20,976 bases of DNA, taken from positions 1-20,976 of the forward strand of contig CAJKFZ010000018.1 in the NCBI GenBank assembly GCA_905199285.1, given 5' to 3'. Shown piece after piece: positions 1 to 8,719 of the stretch. Position numbers and translations under genes: made by a program. Under the pieces are notes generated by a model. That model was given only the letters and a program-made list of their open reading frames with translations, was not told the DNA's origin and ran no database searches. This stretch comes from an uncultured Ruminococcus sp. (GTDB taxonomy: Bacteria > Bacillota > Clostridia > Oscillospirales > Ruminococcaceae). Positions within the stretch are counted from its first letter, which is position 1. Each line of letters starts with the position of its first letter.

Positions 1-2
1 AT

Positions 3-95
3 GGCAATCCGAAAGCGATCGAAGCAGATGACGGAACTGTTCTGCTGCTAATGGAAATTGAATATTATGAAAGAATGACGGGTGAGAAAACATAA
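3..95 (+). CDS. 3' end of an unknown gene
   Basis: An open frame runs in from the left edge and ends at TAA 93-95, giving about 30 C-terminal residues ending EYYERMTGEKT. The fragment is too short for family assignment. The next gene starts 22 bases later behind its own AAGGAGG site, so the two are probably cotranscribed. Only the frame, the stop and the tight spacing support this call. Confidence 0.5.
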   Translation, partial: GNPKAIEADDGTVLLLMEIEYYERMTGEKT

Positions 96-117
96 ATCAA
101 AACCAAGGAGGTATAAT

Positions 118-1662
118 ATGGGAATTTTTATCAATCTGAAACTGTCGAAAACAATCACACAGGAGGAATAGGCTTCTGTATATGAAAAATCGCTTGTAAT
201 TGCACAGAAGTCCGGCTTTTACGATTGTGGAAGCAGAGAAATGCACGGTGAGCGTATCGCTTGCATATTCCCCACGCAGGAAAGGCGTATCGGTGATGAG
301 ATCGACTGGTGTGTGGTTGGCAGTCTGCCCACATACAAACGTGCGGAAGATCAGTTCATGCCGAAAACGCCCGGCTCTGCCGCAAGGAAGTCTGAGCCTT
401 ATGATATTCTTCGCATCAAAATACCGTATGAGGAGAATGAAAGATCGCAGTACATTCACCTCTGGAGCAATAAAACGCAAGGTGAGCCATATCATATGGG
501 ACTGCTTGCAATTGGCTGTGTTGCCGAACAGATGCTTGGTATACAGGCGCTTGTGGACGGAGACATTACCTATCGGCAGTGTTTGACAGCGGCAGAAATG
601 GCATCGCAAATATTGGGTGAAAAGATCCAGCAGCCAGTATGCTGCCGGATGCAGGATCTTCAAGACCGGCTTCAGAAGTTTGATACACTCTCTGAGCTTG
701 AAAAACTCGAATTATTTATGGACATTTATCTCGGAGACGATGATGACGAGCTTGGCACATTTCTTTACAGCAACTACGCTTCAGATACGCTGACCTCATA
801 TTGGCAGGAGCAGTTCAAAGATAAGGAGATCGGCGGCTATGGTTTTATCAAGCAGATGAAGCGTTACCTGCTGCTCAGTCCTGATCTTGCAGGATTCTGT
901 AAATTCGCTGATTTTGACAAGACAGATACGGAGCAGTGCAAAGCGTTTATTCGGGTAATCATGAAAAGATCTCTGCACCTTAAAGAGAAAGATTGCTACG
1001 ATCCGCTTGATTTAAAGCATTACTCAGTTCCTTACGGCATTGGCAATCTGATGGCATCCTTCTTCCTGCGTTCTGCCGTCAATCCGACAATAGACAGATA
1101 TATCCCTCTCGATGAGATCCGTGCTGTTTTAACCGAACAGCTCGGCACAACTGTCAATGTGAATTCTGTCATTGACAGTTATCTTGCAGAACAGGAGAGC
1201 AGTACAGAGAAATCCGGACATAAGATGCTGATGAATAAGGCGGAGGAATATGAGAAGGAGAAAAACGAGCAGTACTCCAAATATGATATTTGTGCGTACG
1301 ACGAGCTGACTGATTTCATAACGGACAGCAAATTACATCCCAAACTAATCGATGGTATCCGGAACTCGTTTCAATTGTATCACGGCATCGGAAAAGAACC
1401 GAAATGCACAGAGCTGATTCAGCAGTCGGCGGACGAGCTGTTCCACTACCTTGCCGCACATATTGAGAGTATTTGCCTGACGGAACAGCACTGGGAGCAG
1501 ATATATGATGAGCTGCACCGAGATAAGACCACATTTAAGCGATATTTTCCAATGCTCCATGTGAAGATCACTGAGGACATTGCATATCTGATCCGAGCAT
1601 TTATTGAGAACGATGCATTATGGAATTATTGCTGTGAACATTTTGATAAGGAGGCTGAATAA
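118..1662 (+). pseudogene. conserved hypothetical gene, in-frame TAG at codon 18
   Basis: ATG 118 has an ideal ribosome site (AAGGAGG, 105-111, six bases upstream) and starts MGIFINLKLSKTITQEE. TAG at 169-171 then stops it. The same frame stays open from there to TAA 1660-1662, about 514 codons in all. The open part from ATG 241 (473 residues) has no ribosome site and would lack the N-terminus. I do not recognise a functional domain; it resembles uncharacterised proteins of gut Firmicutes, soluble and rich in acidic and aromatic residues. In such proteins the residue after QEE is, as I recall, tryptophan, so TGG to TAG is the likely change. The next gene's ribosome site overlaps the end of this one, so they form an operon. 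Either it is a recent pseudogene or the stop is read through. Confidence 0.72.
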
Positions 1663-1665
1663 AAA

Positions 1666-2253
1666 ATGGGACAGTACTATACACTTGCAAACATGGATAA
1701 GAAAGAAGTTCTGACTATCGAAGGAAAATTCATCGGCGGAAAGCTGATTGAGATCGCACAAACTGAAGCGTATTCCCGTGCAATTCTTAATCAGATCGCA
1801 GGTGCGTGGAAGGGAGATACTGTTTTTCTGGTCGGCGATTACGCTGATCTGAGCGAAACCAATGTAACATACTTCCGTGCTCTGCGTAAGTGGACAGATA
1901 AGCTGCATATCGTTGGAAGCCTTTACTGTTATGCGATGGAGAACTTTACAACGGTAGACGGCTGTACAGAGGATATGGGATATCGGTTTATCTACAACCA
2001 TGCCCGGAAGGAGTATATTGATATCCTGCATTGCCCGAAATACTGTGACGGAACGGACTGGCGGCAGGGATACGTCGCCCCGCTTCCGCTGCTGATCGCA
2101 ATGGGCAATGGCAGAGGCGGAGGTGACTACTACAATTACGAAAATGATAAGCTGGTCGGCACATGGTGTGACAGCATTGCATCTGTCGAAATTACAACTG
2201 AGCCGAAGGACGAGCTTGGATATGAGGAAGTACATCCTGATTTCAGATATTGA
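1666..2253 (+). CDS. conserved hypothetical protein (MGQYY family)
   Basis: This is an intact 195-residue frame from ATG 1666 to TGA 2251-2253. Its AAGGAGG site (1648-1654) lies inside the last codons of the preceding gene, only three bases separate the two frames, and translation is probably coupled. It begins MGQYYTLANMDKKEVL and contains GDTVFLVGDYADL, a pattern I associate with an uncharacterised family in gut Firmicutes and actinobacteria. The protein looks soluble, with no signal peptide, membrane helix or known catalytic motif. If the broken upstream gene is its partner, it is now orphaned. Function is unknown. Confidence 0.8.
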   Translation: MGQYYTLANMDKKEVLTIEGKFIGGKLIEIAQTEAYSRAILNQIAGAWKGDTVFLVGDYADLSETNVTYFRALRKWTDKLHIVGSLYCYAMENFTTVDGCTEDMGYRFIYNHARKEYIDILHCPKYCDGTDWRQGYVAPLPLLIAMGNGRGGGDYYNYENDKLVGTWCDSIASVEITTEPKDELGYEEVHPDFRY

Positions 2254-2288
2254 GAAAGAGCAAATAATGAATTACATGCCGTAGTATA

Positions 2289-2317
2289 TTGATTTTTCAA
2301 GCTCAGTATGCTATAAT
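2289..2317 (+). promoter_or_regulatory. sigma-A promoter for the metallophosphoesterase locus
   Basis: TTGATT at 2289-2294 and TATAAT at 2312-2317 are separated by 17 bases, 33 bases upstream of the ATG at 2351. This suggests the phosphoesterase was transcribed separately from the two genes before it. Confidence 0.6.
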
Positions 2318-2350
2318 TATCACAATAAAAAGAGACAGGCGGAGATGACT

Positions 2351-3058
2351 ATGGTCTACATCACAGGCGATATCCACGGATCAGCCGATCCGATCTACGA
2401 ACTGTTTATGCGGTTTCATCCGACACCAGAGGACATCGTTGTACTGCTCGGCGATGTAGGGATGAATTACACCGGTCAGATGCGTGACCGGCTTTTGAAG
2501 CACGAGTTCTGCGATATGAGATCCACATTTTTTTGCATTCACGGCAATCACGAGAATTGACCGCAGAATATATGATCCTATCAGGAAAAAACGTGGCACA
2601 GTGGTCGGGTGCTGTTTGAGGAGGATTTTCCGAATATCCTGTTTCCGATAGATGGCGATATCTTTGATCTGGAAGGCAGGCAGTGCATCGTAATCGGCGG
2701 TGCATACAACGTCGATAAGTTCTACAGATTGAGTCATGGTTACAAATGGTGACCTGATGAGCAGCCCCTCCCAGCGTTCAAAGAATATGTAAAACAGCAG
2801 GTAAGGCAGCAGGTAAGGGTACATTCGGTTGATGTTGTCTTTTCACATACATGTCCCTATAAGTATATTCCGGTTGAATGTTTCCTGCCGGGAATTGACC
2901 AATCAACGGTGGATAACAGCACAGAACACTGGCTTGATACCATTGAAGAAATGATTGATTACAAGGCTTGTTACTGTGGTCATTGGCATATCAACAAAAG
3001 AATTGATGGGATGCATTTTCTGTATCATAATGTGGAAGGTTTTCCTGAAATGAATTGA
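2351..3058 (+). pseudogene. calcineurin-like metallophosphoesterase, three in-frame TGA codons
   Basis: A single frame of 235 codons from ATG 2351 to TGA 3056-3058 carries all five metallophosphatase blocks: GDIHG near the start, LLGDVG, IHGNHEN, FSHTCP and CGHWH. These supply the metal-binding Asp, His and Asn residues of the calcineurin-like fold. TGA interrupts it at 2558-2560 (just after GNHEN), 2573-2575 and 2750-2752. The last follows KW and precedes PDEQP, where relatives as I recall them have WW. No frameshift is seen. ATG 2351 is preferred over ATG 2345 because GGAG (2341-2344) touches the earlier one. The open piece (about 69 codons) lacks the last two metal motifs and should be inactive, so this is a pseudogene unless UGA is decoded. 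Confidence 0.85.
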
Positions 3059-3116
3059 TGATGAGTTTATCCCTTTGATTAAATCAGAGTTTGGATTACG
3101 CAGTTAATCAAGAATA

Positions 3117-3161
3117 TTCTGTTTCCCGAAATTGAGAATCTGTTGTTTTTGGGAAGCAGAA
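3117..3161. repeat. imperfect inverted repeat at the 3' end of the first AAA ATPase
   Basis: TTCTGTTTCCCGAAA (3117-3131) pairs with TTTTTGGGAAGCAGAA (3146-3161), with 13 of 16 matches plus two G-U pairs. It ends next to the ATPase stop codon (3163-3165). It may serve as a weak terminator for the minus-strand gene, but there is no clean T-run. Its CCC-to-GGG distance, 26 bases, equals that of the repeat upstream of the same gene. Confidence 0.55.
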
Positions 3162-3162
3162 A

Positions 3163-4360
3163 TCAATCATCTGAAAGCCAGTTTGCAATATCAATGATCT
3201 TGATACCCTCATACTGGTAGATATAATGACGAGTTCTTGCAATCAGCATTTTAGGATATGCATCCCGAATTGAAAGAAGCGGAGACACTTCACGTTCAAA
3301 GGTCTTTTCATCAGAGATATTATCGGACACCTGAATATATATCTTTTCATCACGTTTGATTGCTACGAAGTCTACTTCTTTCTTGTAGAGGACACCTACA
3401 TATATCTCATAACCTCTGCAGAGAAGCTCGATCGCAACGATATTTTCAAGCACTCTGCCGTAATCCATATTCTTTGTACCCAGCTTTGCATAGCGGAATG
3501 AGTGGTCGCTGAGATAGTATTTTTCGTTTGAGGACAGGTATTTCTTTCTCTTAATGTCATATCTGCGAACCTTGTAAAATGCAAAAACATTGCAGAGGTA
3601 CTGCGTATATGCCCCTACGGTTTTGTGGTTGATCTTATCCTTATGACTGTTAAAGATATCAGTAATACTTCTTGCCGATGTGAGATTAGAGATATTATCC
3701 ATAAGAAAGTCTACAATACGATCCATAAGTGCAGTATTTCTGATACGATACTTCCTGCGAATATCTCTGACGATCAATGTGTTGAATACTTCTTCGATAT
3801 AATCATATTTTGCTTCTTGATCTTTATACACATAAGAGCCGGACATACCGCCTTCACGAACATATCTGTCAAACGTTTCAAAAAGGTCGATATATGCAAA
3901 ATATCTGACATACTCGGCAAAAGAGAACGGATATACTTTGATCTCAAAAGTTCTCCCTGTAAACAGCGTCGCAAGGTCAGAGCTTAAAAGAAATGCATTT
4001 GAGCCAGTAATATATATATATGTCAAACTTCTCCGATGCGTGTAATCCGTTGATTGCTTTCTCAAAGTTATTGCATATTTGAATTTCGTCTATCAGAACG
4101 AAGTTATCCACACCCTCTTTATATTCGGCATTGATATGGTCATAAAGTGGTCTGTATTCAGTAAACTCGTCATATTCAGGCATATTAAAATTGATATGGA
4201 TAATATTCGCATTCGGGCTATTCGCTGAAACATAACGCTTAAATGCTTCAAGCAGTTTAGACTTACCGCTGCGGCGAACACCTGTGATTACCTTAATATC
4301 AGGTGTGCCGATCACATTGATGACTCTGTTCAGGTAATCATTTCTTTCAATCAGTTTCAT
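3163..4360 (-). pseudogene. AAA_14/DUF4143 ATPase, frameshifted in an (AT)6 tract
   Basis: The 5' part starts at ATG 4358-4360 behind AAAGGAG. It encodes MKLIERNDYLNRVI, Walker A (GVRRSGKS) and Walker B (FVLIDEIQ), and reads off-frame after FDIYIY. The other frame resumes at YITGSNAFLLSSDL, the sensor-1 region. It continues through the helical middle and a DUF4143-type C-terminus with an RVLENIVAIELL helix and a PD-(D/E)xK-like EVDFVAI...YIQV stretch, ending at TGA 3163-3165. Together the parts make about 400 residues, the normal size for AAA_14 (PF13173) plus DUF4143 (PF13635) proteins. The switch lies in (AT)6 at 4010-4021 and fits loss of one or gain of two AT units. This is a pseudogene or a slippage-switchable gene. 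Family function is poorly known; NTP-driven DNA or regulatory roles are suspected. Confidence 0.85.
4010..4021. repeat. (AT)6 dinucleotide tract at the ATPase frameshift
   Basis: Twelve bases of alternating AT sit exactly where the two halves of the ATPase frame change register. In the coding sense this follows TTTGAC (Phe-Asp) and precedes ATTACTGGC-like sequence for the Thr-Gly-Ser of sensor 1. Adding one AT unit or removing two would restore one continuous frame. Confidence 0.8.
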
Positions 4361-4384
4361 AATCGCTCACGCTCCTTTAACTTT

Positions 4385-4413
4385 ATTACATCACATTTAT
4401 TTCCCAAAATCAA
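4385..4413 (-). promoter_or_regulatory. promoter of the first AAA ATPase
   Basis: On the minus strand, TTGATT (complement of 4408-4413) and TGTAAT (complement of 4385-4390) are separated by 17 bases. A short leader carries AAAGGAG before the ATG at 4360. One arm of the 4396-4438 inverted repeat fills the spacer between the two boxes. Confidence 0.55.
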
Positions 4414-4438
4414 GTTATTTTTTATTTTGGGAAATAAA
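4396..4438. repeat. perfect 15-bp inverted repeat over the ATPase promoter
   Basis: TTTATTTCCCAAAAT (4396-4410) is exactly complementary to ATTTTGGGAAATAAA (4424-4438) across a 13-base spacer. The gene-proximal arm lies in the -35/-10 spacer, as a repressor operator would. A similar repeat sits at the other end of the gene. An RNA hairpin is possible but would lie upstream of the predicted transcription start. Confidence 0.75.
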
Positions 4439-4505
4439 AATTAAAAAGAAGTCTATATATTGCAATTCTAATCGTGGGCGAAAAAAACATCGTATATTCT
4501 GATAA

Positions 4506-4548
4506 AAAGCAGACCCGTCTCCATACTAAGTGGAAACAGGCCTGCTTT
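4506..4548 (-). terminator. Rho-independent terminator after the GH98 gene
   Basis: On the minus strand, AAAGCAGGCCTGTTTCCA and TGGAGACGGGTCTGCTTT form an imperfect stem with a CTTAGTA loop, followed by TTAT. It lies about 130 bases past the stop of the GH98 gene, in the right direction, and separates it from the ATPase promoter. Confidence 0.65.
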
Positions 4549-4679
4549 GATTTGTCCTCTTACATAGGAAGTGGATAGCTGAAAATTTTTTTACTCATTC
4601 ATCCTGAGCTATCCTGTGGATAGAATGATTTTTATGCAATGACCGCAGTGCTGAAATGTGCAGAAACAGCTCTGACGGG

Positions 4680-7600
4680 TTACGCTTTGAAAATATAACG
4701 TATAAAATGATACATATGTGGTCTGATTGTTTTTCCACCATGATCTCCATCAGTTACATAATGCCACACATGAGTTACATTATTTTTATTCATAGTATCA
4801 TGATACACAGAGGGTGTTGACCAAACGATTTGATCATTTGAGCCTGCACTTACCATCAAGAGATACGGAGATGTGCTTCCAAACTTCAAATCACTCTCTT
4901 TAATAAGATCAGTAGTAAGTCCGGGAGCAGGACACATTGCACCTACATAACCGAATAAATCAGGTCTTGAAAATCCGATGAAAAGCGATTCTCTGCCACC
5001 CATTGAAAATCCAGTGATCGCCGTATTATCCCTGCCAGTTTTGATCGAGTAATGCTGTTCCATGTAAGGCATAATTTCTTTTGTCAATTCATTGATGAAA
5101 TTGTCATATGCTTTGTTATTCTTATCGTTAAGTCCGTCGCACTTATCCTGCGTATCACTTGCGTAAATGTCAGGAAAAACCACAATTATATCCTCGGCTT
5201 CACCCGATGCTATTGCATTACCGATGATCTGACGCAGACGGAGAGAAGCATCGCCTTTGTCAAGAAGTGCGTCCTCATCACCCCAATATCCATGAAGCAC
5301 ATAGAGTACAGGATATTTTTTGCTTGTCGTATAGTTTGCAGGAAGCAGTACATTAAGGCTTTTTGTTCTGCCGCCGCAGACCTCTGAGGTAAAGGAAACT
5401 TTTTCATATGTTCCGTACTGCGTTCCCGCTTTTTCGGCGGTCGCATCAGAGGGTTCGGATTCTGTGATTGAGGCGGCAACCTGTTCCATATATGCCTTTG
5501 GAGAAGTTGTTACTGTATTCGTCTTTGCAATTAGTTCACGCTTCATCATGCAGAGATCAAATACATCGAGTTTATCATCTTCACAGAGATCTCCGGCTTT
5601 CCAGTTTGCAAGGTGTGTGTCAGGAACGGCAAGCAGCCATTTTTGTAGGAGAACAGCATCTGTCACATCAAATTTTCCGTCTGCATTTACATCACCTTTC
5701 AGAGTCTGGAGACTTTCCGATGCAAATACGATATAATTTGCCGATTCGCCTAATCCTCCGTTTGTGCCGAGCGTGACTGTTTCACCGGACTTTACCTGTT
5801 TCTGATAGAGGGTAAATGTCACATTATTGGAGGAGGTGATCACCGCACCTTTTTTTGTCCAACCCTTTAACCAATCAGGCAGAACAACCTCTACACGCTG
5901 ATCGAGTGCCACATAGACATACATATCCTTTGCAGCTTCAAATGTTGCAAGATCATTCAGATACATTTTGGAATCACAGGCTGTACGGATATATTCTGTA
6001 CTGTCCGCAAACGCATTGCTTTCTGTGCATACGAAATCACGGTCACCGTAAATTTTGCTGTTGATTCCGAAATTGTCCTGTATCGACCAGTCTGCTGCAT
6101 TTTCTGTGTCGGCAACAATAAGATTTTTGATGAGTGTACCATTGAGAGGTTCAGGTTTTACAGGAGTTGCATCACCAAAACTGCCCTCAACCGTAAAATT
6201 ATCCAGATACAGCGATGATGGAAGTGCCGCATTTGCTTTCAATTCTATCTTATTATCACCCTGTTTCAGTGTGATTTTTGTTTCATAGGTATTCCAGTTA
6301 GAATAACCATTCGTATTTGACAGCTTTATCGTCTCGACCTTGCTTCCGTTCACATACAAGTCAACATTGCTGATGTCAGATATTGAGGAATACCTCAGCT
6401 TGAATGTGAAATCGCCTGCTTTGTTTGTTCTTACCGTATCTTTAACCGCCGCATTTGCATTCTTGCCGAACTTTAGGAAGCCCTGTCCCTGAATACCCGT
6501 CACACCGCTGCCGCAGGCGTTTGTAACATTGCCTTCTACGTTTTTTGTATCGAATAATTCGCCTTCGTACTGTCTTATTCCGCTGTAAAACGGAGGAGCT
6601 GCCGGGGCTGAAACCTTCGATGTGTTATATGAAGTCGATCTGCCTGTCTGACTGCCGGAACATTTTACGGAAATGCTTACAGGTCCATTGTGCTTTACAG
6701 TAAGAGTATATGTACCATTTTCGTAGTTTTCTGTTATCTGAGAATTGGTCTGATTTACGCCTGTATCCTTTGCCGTATATGAAGGCTTTGCAGAACAGCC
6801 GGAAATTTTGAAAGTATCAGTTTTAAGAGTAGTCTGTGCCTTGTTATCAAAGTTGTTTGCGTAGATGTCGATATGGTCGCTGTATTCCTTAATAAGTGCA
6901 TTGCCGTATTCATTCAAGTTAATATCCAGATCTTTGCAAGTATTATATTTCAGAGAAAGAACCGCTCCGCAGTTGCTTCCGTCCTTGTTATTATTGTACG
7001 CAAGCCAGGTATTTTCATATCTTCCTGCATAACAGTTTCCGTAATAATCAGACGGGAAAAGTTGATTGAATTCATCCTGTTTTGCGGCAATGTCTGCCCA
7101 GCGAGATGTTATTTCCGATTGTTTTATCTGAACCTTGAAAGATTTTGCAATATCATCCCTGAGAGCGTAGACGGTAGGAATGGTAGGATAACGCCCTGTG
7201 CTTTTATAGAGATTGCGGTTCTTGTCAAGGTTTCCGTCATTTGACATTCTGTATAAGCCCTCGAAAAGAGACGGATAGGTGCTGTACTTATCGTGGTCGC
7301 TTCCGCTGTTCACGTCCTGAATTACGACAACCTTAGTGCGGTCGATAACCTCCTGACGGGTAGGAATACGTATCGTTCCGTCTATCACTTTACGGAAGAA
7401 ATCCAATGTAGGGTTAGCATATTGATCCCGGATAAACCAATCACGACAAGTGTATCCCTCACTGTCTTTCTTACCGCCCCATGTTTCACCGAAGTCATCA
7501 GCCCATACAAGCTCGGGTCCGTCGATAATGGTCGCTCCGTTAAACGCCATTCTTTCAAGATGGATCGGAAGACCTGTGGTTTGTCTGTACTGATCCTTAG

Positions 7601-8528
7601 ATGCCTGACCGCTGCCGCTGTAGTTAGAGTCAGTCCAGCCGGTTTCGTCGTAACGAACGCCGAAGTTACCGCAGTATCCGGAAAGATACGCTCCAAGTAC
7701 CTCGCTTTCTACGTCCTGAATAAAGCTTGACTGTGTATATTTTTCCTCAAGCTGTAAGTTTGCGGAATATTTTTCGCAGGCGCTTTTCCATTCGGGACAG
7801 CGTTTGAGCATTGCTACGGGATTAAGAGGCGCACTCCAGTAATTAGCACACCAGTTGATGTTCAGATAGCCGCCGTACTTATTGCAGAGCTGGAGAAGCT
7901 TTGCAAAATGTTGATAACGCTGAACAGGAGTTACAGGAAAACTTTCCGTTTCAAATCCCCAGAACTGCTCACTGTAGTTAAAGCCGATAAAGTTCGGATA
8001 ATCACGGAAAAATTCCGCATATATGGTATTTTCATAGTCATCGTCCGCATGAGCGACAAATTCATTTTTATTTGGGAAATTGACAATATTTCCCGACGAA
8101 TCATAGTCGGGCAGATGACACTGTCCGCCGCTTGCCGGCTGAACCATGCACCACACGCCCTCGTCAGCGCAGGTTTTCAGCCATGATTTGGCGCATTCGT
8201 ATCCGTCCTGCACCATAAGCCATTCCTTTTTATCATTGCTCCAGTTAATGGAAAGAGAAATGTTGAAAACGCAGTACGGTCTGATATCCTCCGGTATAAG
8301 AGCTATGATTTTTGCCGGATCTGCTACGTTCCAAGTGTCGATATGTACGATAAGCATGGGGTTGTCTGGACCACATGGACGGCGCATCGTACTCGCCGCC
8401 TCAGCGATAATACTTATAGTATCGTTTACAATATTTCTGCCCGACAACGGAATTGCTCCCGTGAATGCGCCAATCGCCACAACACCCGACATTAAAGCGG
8501 CACATAGCTTTTTTAGTTTGAACTTCAT
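4680..8528 (-). CDS. secreted GH98 / CBM35-like / dockerin / CE1 feruloyl esterase-like enzyme
   Basis: The protein has 1282 residues. The start at 8528 has AGGAGG seven bases upstream; a longer GTG frame lacks this. Domains in order: signal peptide (1-45); GH98 catalytic and C-terminal modules (about 52-630), with HIDTWNVADP, NISLSI, GFNYSEQFWGF (probable acid Glu), RYDETGW and DGPELVWADD; CBM35/CBM6-like beta-sandwich (about 652-782); an unassigned module (about 789-938); type I dockerin with two DxD-type repeats (about 943-1000); Ser/Thr-rich linker; CE1-type esterase (about 1042-1282) with GFSMGG (Ser1175), Asp1232 and His1263. GH98 includes blood-group endo-beta-galactosidases and endoxylanases. 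The attached feruloyl-esterase-like domain and the dockerin point to cellulosomal attack on feruloylated xylan. The dockerin is internal, unlike the usual C-terminal placement. It faces its likely regulator at 8768. Confidence 0.92.
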   Translation of the reverse strand: MKFKLKKLCAALMSGVVAIGAFTGAIPLSGRNIVNDTISIIAEAASTMRRPCGPDNPMLIVHIDTWNVADPAKIIALIPEDIRPYCVFNISLSINWSNDKKEWLMVQDGYECAKSWLKTCADEGVWCMVQPASGGQCHLPDYDSSGNIVNFPNKNEFVAHADDDYENTIYAEFFRDYPNFIGFNYSEQFWGFETESFPVTPVQRYQHFAKLLQLCNKYGGYLNINWCANYWSAPLNPVAMLKRCPEWKSACEKYSANLQLEEKYTQSSFIQDVESEVLGAYLSGYCGNFGVRYDETGWTDSNYSGSGQASKDQYRQTTGLPIHLERMAFNGATIIDGPELVWADDFGETWGGKKDSEGYTCRDWFIRDQYANPTLDFFRKVIDGTIRIPTRQEVIDRTKVVVIQDVNSGSDHDKYSTYPSLFEGLYRMSNDGNLDKNRNLYKSTGRYPTIPTVYALRDDIAKSFKVQIKQSEITSRWADIAAKQDEFNQLFPSDYYGNCYAGRYENTWLAYNNNKDGSNCGAVLSLKYNTCKDLDINLNEYGNALIKEYSDHIDIYANNFDNKAQTTLKTDTFKISGCSAKPSYTAKDTGVNQTNSQITENYENGTYTLTVKHNGPVSISVKCSGSQTGRSTSYNTSKVSAPAAPPFYSGIRQYEGELFDTKNVEGNVTNACGSGVTGIQGQGFLKFGKNANAAVKDTVRTNKAGDFTFKLRYSSISDISNVDLYVNGSKVETIKLSNTNGYSNWNTYETKITLKQGDNKIELKANAALPSSLYLDNFTVEGSFGDATPVKPEPLNGTLIKNLIVADTENAADWSIQDNFGINSKIYGDRDFVCTESNAFADSTEYIRTACDSKMYLNDLATFEAAKDMYVYVALDQRVEVVLPDWLKGWTKKGAVITSSNNVTFTLYQKQVKSGETVTLGTNGGLGESANYIVFASESLQTLKGDVNADGKFDVTDAVLLQKWLLAVPDTHLANWKAGDLCEDDKLDVFDLCMMKRELIAKTNTVTTSPKAYMEQVAASITESEPSDATAEKAGTQYGTYEKVSFTSEVCGGRTKSLNVLLPANYTTSKKYPVLYVLHGYWGDEDALLDKGDASLRLRQIIGNAIASGEAEDIIVVFPDIYASDTQDKCDGLNDKNNKAYDNFINELTKEIMPYMEQHYSIKTGRDNTAITGFSMGGRESLFIGFSRPDLFGYVGAMCPAPGLTTDLIKESDLKFGSTSPYLLMVSAGSNDQIVWSTPSVYHDTMNKNNVTHVWHYVTDGDHGGKTIRPHMYHFIRYIFKA

Positions 8529-8579
8529 AATTTTCCTCCTTTGATGCTTTATAGTAAGAACATCTATATTACTAACCAC

Positions 8580-8608
8580 ATTATACTTATATTTGTACCA
8601 AAAAGCAA
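8580..8608 (-). promoter_or_regulatory. promoter of the GH98 gene
   Basis: On the minus strand, TTGCTT (complement of 8603-8608) and TATAAT (complement of 8580-8585) are separated by 17 bases, giving a leader of about 45 bases. The weak -35 with a TGTGGAC half-site 18 bases further upstream is what an AraC-type activated promoter looks like. Confidence 0.65.
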
Positions 8609-8626
8609 CTCACAAAGCGTCTCATT

Positions 8627-8705
8627 TGTGGACAATCCGAAGAATTTAAAAAAATAATGTAAACGAAATCGTCCACATTCATATTTCGTTCTGAATGTGG
8701 ACAAT
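8627..8705. promoter_or_regulatory. three TGTGGAC half-sites, probable operator of the XylR-like regulator
   Basis: TGTGGACAAT occurs at 8627-8636 and again at 8696-8705. The second copy is half of a perfect 11-bp inverted repeat, GTCCACATTCA (8671-8681) and TGAATGTGGAC (8692-8702). The lone half-site lies just upstream of the GH98 -35 box and the paired site just upstream of the regulator's -35 box. Repeated half-sites spaced about 70 bases apart suit a dimeric AraC-type protein that controls both promoters, possibly by looping. Binding is inferred. Confidence 0.65.
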
Positions 8706-8719
8706 TTGATTTTTTAGTC

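Noticed and set aside
7293..8544. Plus-strand open frames opposite the GH98 gene
   Set aside because: They have no ribosome sites and no recognisable motifs; they are shadows of a strongly supported coding sequence.
8529..8579. Longer GTG start for the GH98 protein
   Set aside because: It would put 17 residues before a textbook signal peptide and ignores the AGGAGG seven bases before ATG 8528.
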